Below, in pieces: positions 57,845-64,000 of a stretch of DNA of 64,000 nucleotides. Both the position numbers and the translations under genes were made by a program. Origin of the DNA: Nageia nagi (Eukaryota > Pinophyta); contig JBITNC010000001.1 of the NCBI GenBank assembly GCA_050084985.1, positions 14,260,001 through 14,324,000 on the forward strand. The letters run 5' to 3'. Each line of letters opens with the position of its first letter. Position 1 is the first letter of the stretch. A model generated the notes under the pieces. That model was not told the DNA's origin and made no database searches. It worked only from the letters and a program-made list of their open reading frames with translations.

Positions 57845-59653
57845 TCAAAATACATCCTAGTGGAATACACTACTGCCACTACTCCCTACTTGACTAGGCC
57901 TAAGACTCCTCCTAGACACACTATTATGTCTAGATATGGAAACTCCACCTGATATATCACTAGTGCTAATATCCTAATGTACTAATAAATTATTGGCTCT
58001 CTCATATTTCCTATTGAGTGTAATTAAATCCTTATCCTTATTCTCAATCTTATTTATCAAGTCCTAGATAAATACCCATTGTTCATTAAGTGGGGGCATA
58101 TCTACCCTCTCCTACAACCTTTTTAAACACTACTCCATGGATGCTATCCTAGCATCCCTATCTACCAATGTATCCTAAAGAGTGACTACTTGTGTCTCGA
58201 AAGGCTTGAGCCTCTCAATATTAGCCTCCAAAGTTGTAATTTGAGTCATGGTATCTCTTGCATAACCCATGACATTCTTGAGTTAGTCTTTGAGCATACC
58301 AACTAGAAACTAAAAAGTAACAAACTAATAAGTATGTTACCTACTTAAACTAGTGGTACAACCTTAACTAGGTCCATTAATCTTGGTGCTAGTGTTGATG
58401 CAACTAGTGGTCCTTGCACAGGAATATCATGCATAGGATTATCCACATATTATGGGTCCTCATTTAAATACCCCTTTATTGCCACTACCATATCCTCATC
58501 CTCCTTATCTTCCTCATCATCCATGCCTAATGAGGTTGGATGAAACATCTCCCACCATGCCATAAAATCCTTCACAGTATCAAAGGCCATGTAGGTATCT
58601 ATAGATAGGTCTAATAGCTTAAGATCTTCCTAAGTGACAAACTAGGCTAGTATAGTCTACACTCTTGGTGTACCATCCCTCTCAATCCTATCATAGAGAT
58701 AATAAGTAGGGGTAGGTGGAATCCCTTATTGAATCTTAAACTCCATAAGTACCCATTAGGTTAGGTAAGGCTCCATGAGCTTCCTTCCATTTTAGAGAAA
58801 CTAAGGTTGCCTCACCTAGGCAAACTCATGGGTATCATCCTCCCAAACAAAGTTTGGGTAAGAAACCCAAACCATGTCATTAGATCAAATTTTATCTATC
58901 TCTCACCACCTCACCTCTAGCAAATGTGTATACCTATACCCATGTAATCTCAAAACTTAGCATGTAAGTATAATATTTGAGTGGTCATCCCTCACTCTCT
59001 ATAGTCTAATAGGCCGTATAATAACCATATTCTAATAGGCCCACATCTATAGTAGATTGGCATGAGCAATCATGATGTTGAATTTATCAACACTCATAAA
59101 ATTATGGAGATCTCTATATATTTGGGCCAACATAAGTGGCACCTAGGAAAATTATGTATCCCTGGAATATATCTCTTGAACCATCCACACTAGACCAAGT
59201 GGAAATGAGGACCTACTCTTATCTAAATATAAAATGTACATATGATAAAGGCAACAAGAAGCCTTAAGTATCTATTAGGAGAGGCAAATTTACATGCCTT
59301 AGATAGATGGTAGCCCTATTCTCCTAGTCATGGTCCTCCTCACCTATCAAACATGACAAACATTGCTCCCTCTTATTATTTTCTAAGATCTTGGCTTGAT
59401 GCACAAGCTGACCATGATTGGGAATTCCTCATATATTATATATGTCCAAGAGGGTGATTGTTATTTCACCTAGATGTAGGTGAAATGAGTTGGTGTCTTG
59501 ATTCCATCTCTCCTCCAGGGATATGAGGAGAGGTAAGTCATGTTGAATGTGACCAATGATGGATAATTCATTTAATCTTGAATGCATGAGGATGTCATCC
59601 TCATGGTTTATCCATTTCCATTTAAGATACTTCTCCAAAGCAACTATGGACAT
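57845..59653 (-). pseudogene. Antisense plant-mobile-domain gene with C-terminal coiled coil in element D
   Basis: From ATG 59653: SIVALEKYLKWKWINHEDD, IGHIQHDLPLLISLEERWN, TNSFHLHLGEITITLLDIYNI, GIPNHGQLV (open to 59429). Downstream blocks follow in another frame (CCLYHMYILYLDKSRSSFPLG, IYRDLHNFM, DDMVWVSYPNFVWEDDTHEF, YYLYDRIERDGTPRVW) to a segment FDTVKDFMAWWEMFHPTSLGMDD and an acidic linker at about 58600-58490. A coiled coil (TMTQITTLEANIERLKPFETQVV, DRDARIASME, 58255-58080) and a Ser-rich tail end at TGA 57847-57845. The GEMTITL-D / G-I-P-x-H-G pattern identifies a PMD protein. About 600 codons, with stops mostly explicable by decay. Confidence 0.75.
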
Positions 59654-61895
59654 GGTTCCACCCCTAATATTTACTTTTTGATATTGTAAAAATAAACAAC
59701 AAACTTAATTTTAATCAAATCATATGGAATACAACTATGCATTTCATACAAAAATAATAATAAATAAAAATGAAAACAACCTTGTTAAGGGAACAATATG
59801 TAATTAAAATGACCAAAGGAAACCCTAGGGTTTCACACAAATGGAGAATAGTAAAAATATTTAAAAAAAGAAAAATAACATTGCATGTTCAAAGGGGAGA
59901 CTTCATAGATACTTAATGATGTGACCTCATCATCTAGATAAGGGTCTCTCAATAGCACACCTATTATGATCAGCCATGCTAGCATGAAAAGGGAGAAAAT
60001 CCAATGGCTAAGGGGCACAATGTAAACAAAAATAAGTATATTAAGGAGGTACAATGCGGTTGCCAATATAGAGGACCATGTCATACAACAAGGAGACAAA
60101 GAGTGATAGGAGAAAATGATTAGTTAGCACTACCAAAACACTTTTTTGTTTAATTTTTTGACCTAACCCTAACTAAATTAAGACTTTCTAGAATCTAAAT
60201 TTTACTTCATCCAAAATGATTATCAGTGTGGGAAAAATATGTAAAATTATTTTAATTAACATTCATTTCTTTTTGAAAAACTAATGCTGCTAGTTTAAAG
60301 TAGGTGACAACATCTAAAATGCAAACTTGATGAGTATTTCAACACATGATGATTAGAAATAATAAATAGTTTAATATGTATAGTTTACATTATATGTTTG
60401 CAATGAATTTTACTATGTTCCATTTTTAATATTTATTAATACTGAATAGACATTGGTACCAGTGTGTTTTATGTAAAATTAGCAATTGATTGAAGTTATA
60501 TATTGAAATTCTAATTTTGCTAAATTTGAATAAATATATACAATAGATGTTGCATCATGAAAATGATAAATTTTTAATTGTCAAAATCTGATTTGATTAA
60601 ATGTATGTGCCAAGTTTTGATCTTTACATGGATGCATATTTTTGCAATGATAAATATATGAATAAATATTTTTCAATGCCAATTGAGTGCACTCTTTTTC
60701 ATAAAGATTAATTCTATCATTTTCACATTGTCAACAATGTGAATAAAGTAAAATTATGGGTTCCTTTAAATATTGATCATGTTATCATAACTTTAATAGA
60801 TCAAAATAAATGTTATCATGCTTCAAAGATTATTGCATAGATGAATGGTATATAAGGTCAAAATTGTTAAAATAATTTCTCATGTGAAAAACATTATGCT
60901 ATATGGAGATATGATTTCACAATGTTCATAATGAAAAAAGTAATTTCTTTATTTTAATTGAATATCCTCTAAAATTGTAGATTTGATTTGATAAGTTTCA
61001 CACAGCTAAAGGCATATGGTTATTACAAATTCATTATAAATAGGGCATGCTACAATTAATTGAATATCTGATTAAAAATTATATTATTCCACAAATATTC
61101 ATTAATATAGAAATAATGACTAAAATTACAAAAGACATGATTGCTAAATTCTATGAAATTATTGTACCTAATAGTGTAGGTTTGCTTTGAAAAATCAATG
61201 AAATAAATCAATTCAATATGATCAAATGTGCAATATTGATATGTAAGGCAATGAATATTTGAATATTTGGTATTTTTATGGAAATCAAATGATATTTTTC
61301 AATGATATGCTAACAAATATTTGCAAGGACATGGTCATCCATGAGAAAATATCTCTTATAAATTGCATATTATCCCAAGTTTGGGGCTTTAAAAAGGACT
61401 TCATCAACTTGATTTTCATAGACTATGAGTTGCAACAACAATAGTCTAAATATCATGGTTAAAAAGAACTATTAGCCATACTGACACAATGGATAATATA
61501 TTTATTTAATCATTGCTATTTCAAATTGATTATTTTTTAATAAGATGTGATATATGTGGGTATTATGTTTGATTTTCCTCAAAAAGGTATTGTTTAGGAA
61601 AGTAGGATTTGAATACAAATGTTCTCCTCATACAAGGACTCTAATTTTACCTTGGTTCCCAAAAGAATCCAAAGAAAAAGGGAACATAATACCAAAAGGG
61701 GGAAGAAAACATATCATACTTGACTTATCAATAAAAAAAGGGAATTATACTTTACTATTGAAAATTATCTTCTCTTCTCTAAACTTCTTTGGATTATGTA
61801 ATTTCAATGCTTCTCATTTCACATCCAAAGAGGGGAAAAACACTAGTGGTATAAGATTTTTAGTTTCATGAGTGTTGGTACATTATTGTTACTAA
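59654..61895. other. Region between PMD gene and 3' LTR of element D
   Basis: AT-rich. An open frame at 61554-61871 (105 codons; HTRTLILPWFPKESKEKGNIIPKGGRKHIILDLS) and a minus-strand frame at 60099-59833 show no recognisable domain. A purine-rich string (AAAGAGGGGAAAAA) at about 61827-61840 could be the polypurine tract but lies 55 bp before the LTR, so it is uncertain. If the PMD gene has a promoter, it should lie here. Confidence 0.4.
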
Positions 61896-62584
61896 TGTAG
61901 ATGCCTAAAAATGATTTATTATTTATTCAATACATCATATTTAGATTTCCTAAATGACTTAATGCAATATAACAAACATCTTGATAAAGTTGATACTACA
62001 ATGCAATACCATGTGTTATATTAAATGTTATATCACTTACCATGGTTTATATTTTTAATTTTTTTTGAATATAATAATGATTCTAATATTGATAGAGGTT
62101 AGCCTTCACTCCTTTCTATGTCTTTGTATGCTATATATGTGAGTGGAATAGGTTGAACTCCACAAATCAAAACTCTTTGATATGACAAGATATTTGATAT
62201 GATAAGATATTATATGCCACCTATTATGATAAATTGTTATACTTTGAGATCTAAAACTTTCTATTTTTGGAATATAGCATAATTATATTGCTATTACACC
62301 ATTGGTGGCATGCATCTTCTAGATCGAGGGTTCTAGATTTTGATTATTGAGTTGTTGATTCATGTACAACAACATGAATCAAATGAGAGTTTTGCATGTC
62401 CTGATCCTTCAAATATTCATTGTTATTTACTTTTGAGGATTGTACATACACTTCATATCAAGTGCATGTGTTATATATATATTTGTTGTATTTTATATAG
62501 TGTACATATATATATATTCTTCTTATATTGTAGATCTATTTATTTAGTATGTATTATTGTATTTTGCATAATTTATAGACTATG
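61896..62584 (+). repeat. 3' LTR of element D
   Basis: 689 bp, starting TGTAGATGCC. It ends at about AGACTATG, where the other LTR reads AGACTACA. It is followed by ATTAC, a near match to GTTAC at the left. Confidence 0.78.
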
Positions 62585-62589
62585 ATTAC

Positions 62590-63064
62590 TATGTATAAAT
62601 AATATAAGTGGTTGAGTGAACCAATTGAAAATGGATTAATAGCACAATTATCGAGTAGATTATATCTGAGTATAATACTACAAACATAAATAGGAAAATA
62701 TTCTTAAATATATAAATTATGTCAAACAATGGTTTTAATATCTATTAATGATGAATGGGTTTTTAGTACATTAGATTATCTCAAATCAAAAGTTTGTAAA
62801 ATATTGGAATATAATTTAGAAATATGTTTAAGAATTTATACCTCTAAATATGCTTTAGATAATTTTCCATATGATAGGGTTGTTACTACCTGGGATTCAA
62901 TTGCAAATAGAAGAGGAGCTTTAAGGACTAAATGTGCTAAAGATACTGAAAGCAAGGAAATGGAAATAATTCCCAAAGATGAGTTCTACCAACAAATTGT
63001 TGAAAAGGGATTACTTAAAATGCAAGAAGGTGATGAAGATGAAGATGAATATGAAGATGCATAA
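62590..63064 (+). pseudogene. hAT-like transposase, C-terminal part
   Basis: The open frame at 62729-63064 reads VLISINDEWVFSTLDYLKSKVCKILEYNLEICLRIYTSKYALDNFPYDR and VTTWDSIANRRGALR, then an acidic tail DEDEDEYEDA and TAA. The E/W-x-FST-L/M-x-x-x-KS-K...NLE-x-CLR-x-Y and NFPYDR-x-x-x-W patterns are those of the C-terminal dimerisation region of hAT-like transposases. This completes the gene cut at 53803 by element D. The last 112 codons are undamaged. Confidence 0.65.
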
Positions 63065-63876
63065 TTTTCTTTTAGTTTTGTTAAATTTGGTATTTATATA
63101 ACATGAATTAATTTCAAAATGGCTGAAAGGATATGTGATATTATTTGATATTTTTGAATATTTATTTTTCTATGTGTAATGTGTAATTTGAACCATTATT
63201 TTCTATATAAATTATTTTATTTTACTTTAATTTCAAACTGTTTAAAACTATTTATGATATTATTAGCTATTTCTAAATCTCAAGTTTATGATATTATATT
63301 ATGATTTAATCTCAAATTGCTTGAAAATATTATAAATTGTATATGATATTATAAGCAATATCTATAGCTGGGTTAGTTACAAGTAATTATAGCTAGCTCA
63401 GTTACATGTAGTTATAGTTAGGTTGATTGCATGTAGTTGTAACAACTTGCATTTGAAATGATTTCAACTCTTTGCTCCTAGCCCAATTGCATGTATTCTT
63501 TGTTTGTTTGGAATAATATGAGTTATGAAAATGAGTAGTTGCATGATGTATTTCAATTTAGTTAATTTATACATTTTATAACATCATAAATTGATTACAT
63601 AACAAAAAAAGTATTACAATTTAGTTTTATAAAATTGCAAATCAATATAATGTTATCTATCTATATTGATTAAAGTGTTTCTTACAAAATGGAAACCTAC
63701 ATTAGATAACATACCATAAGTGTTATCTATATCTTGACAATTAAGTTTACAATCATTCTATCTAGGTTATAGAGACTAAGATCATACCATAAATGTTGAA
63801 GGAAAATAATATCAAAACCAAAGTAGATTGTACAGTACATAATTATAATAAAAAAATACACATAATCCAAATTGAC

Positions 63877-63878
<2 letters not shown>
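63065..63878. other. AT-rich flank
   Basis: No gene or repeat family recognised. A short repeat of ttacatgtagttatagytaggt occurs at 63374-63440 (three imperfect copies). Confidence 0.45.

Positions 63879-63948
<70 letters not shown>
63879..63948. repeat. (CA)35 microsatellite
   Basis: An uninterrupted run of 35 CA units. It explains the run of Val-Cys in the minus-strand frame across it. Perfect repeats of this length are usually length-variable. Confidence 0.98.
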
Positions 63949-63952
<4 letters not shown>

Positions 63953-64000
63953 TATTGATAAAAGTATTTCATATAAAATGGCAAGCCTCCCACATTACAA

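Larger units (their letters stand above)
53804..62584 (+). mobile_element. Element D: non-autonomous LTR retrotransposon with gag and antisense PMD gene, no pol
   Basis: Direct repeats 53804-54518 and 61896-62584 are homologous along their length (same landmarks caatataacaaacatc, cttcactcctttctatgtctttgta, gatctatttattt). A primer-site candidate (TGGTGAACCC, 54522-54531) follows the first. The interior has a Tat-like gag on the plus strand (54685-56770) and a PMD gene on the minus strand (59653-57845). No RT, RNase H or integrase is seen. The LTR start resembles that of element B. It is inserted in a hAT-like transposase. Mobilisation by a Tat element is inferred. Confidence 0.75.

Noticed and set aside
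61554-61871. Plus-strand ORF of 105 codons before the 3' LTR of element D as an integrase or env remnant
   Set aside because: No zinc, DDE or membrane features could be found, so it is recorded only as unassigned sequence.
63727-63993. Minus-strand ORF with a Val-Cys repeat
   Set aside because: It is the translation of the (CA)35 microsatellite.
1-64000. Bacterial-type features (operons, Shine-Dalgarno sites, CRISPR arrays, riboswitches)
   Set aside because: Nothing of the kind is visible; all regular repeats are explained by LTRs, tandem duplications or microsatellites.

Overview
The window is plant nuclear DNA made almost entirely of nested, decayed transposable elements. No intact host gene, rRNA or tRNA gene, or CRISPR array is visible. 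The sequence is AT-rich. Most coding remnants carry stop codons of the kind C-to-T decay produces (CAA/CAG to TAA/TAG, CGA to TGA, TGG to TAG/TGA), as expected for old, heavily methylated plant repeats. Old elements that still keep their order fit a large, slowly purged plant genome. A gymnosperm or other large-genome plant is plausible, but the species cannot be told from the sequence.

Layout. Positions 1-1660: the 5' end (minus strand) of a young, CpG-rich Ty3/gypsy element A, with a complete LTR at 212-1660. Positions 1661-16331: element B, an old plus-strand Tat-type Ty3/gypsy element (gag, protease, RT, two RNase H domains, integrase), followed by two related small ORFs, a pair of hairpins, an antisense plant-mobile-domain (PMD) gene and a 3' LTR. 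Positions 16332-16921 and 43345 onward: two halves of a plus-strand chromovirus-like element. They are split in the RT by element C.

Element C (16922-43339, minus strand, target duplication GGTAC) is another Tat-like element, belonging to the same LTR family as A. It carries a second RNase H upstream of its RT, a 2.47-kb internal segment present three times in tandem, and a long extra ORF downstream of integrase. A Ty1/copia element (18108-26509, target duplication GACAT) lies in its 3' LTR. A 269-bp TRIM/SMART-like element (31300-31568, target duplication GAGTA) lies in its integrase.

Positions 45966-52500 hold the 3' LTR and flank of the chromovirus, including a degenerate minisatellite, plus a Ser/Pro-rich pseudogene. 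From 52537 to 63064 a hAT-like transposase is split by element D (53804-62584). Element D is a non-autonomous LTR element with a gag but no recognisable pol, and it carries a second antisense PMD gene. The window ends with a (CA)35 microsatellite.

Main observations: antisense PMD genes in two LTR elements; an LTR promoter module shared between a Ty1/copia and a Ty3/gypsy element; RNase H placed before RT; a triplication whose copies record an unequal crossover; and a miniature LTR element with tRNA-like A and B boxes. All assignments were made by reading translations and aligning by eye. No database search was run.
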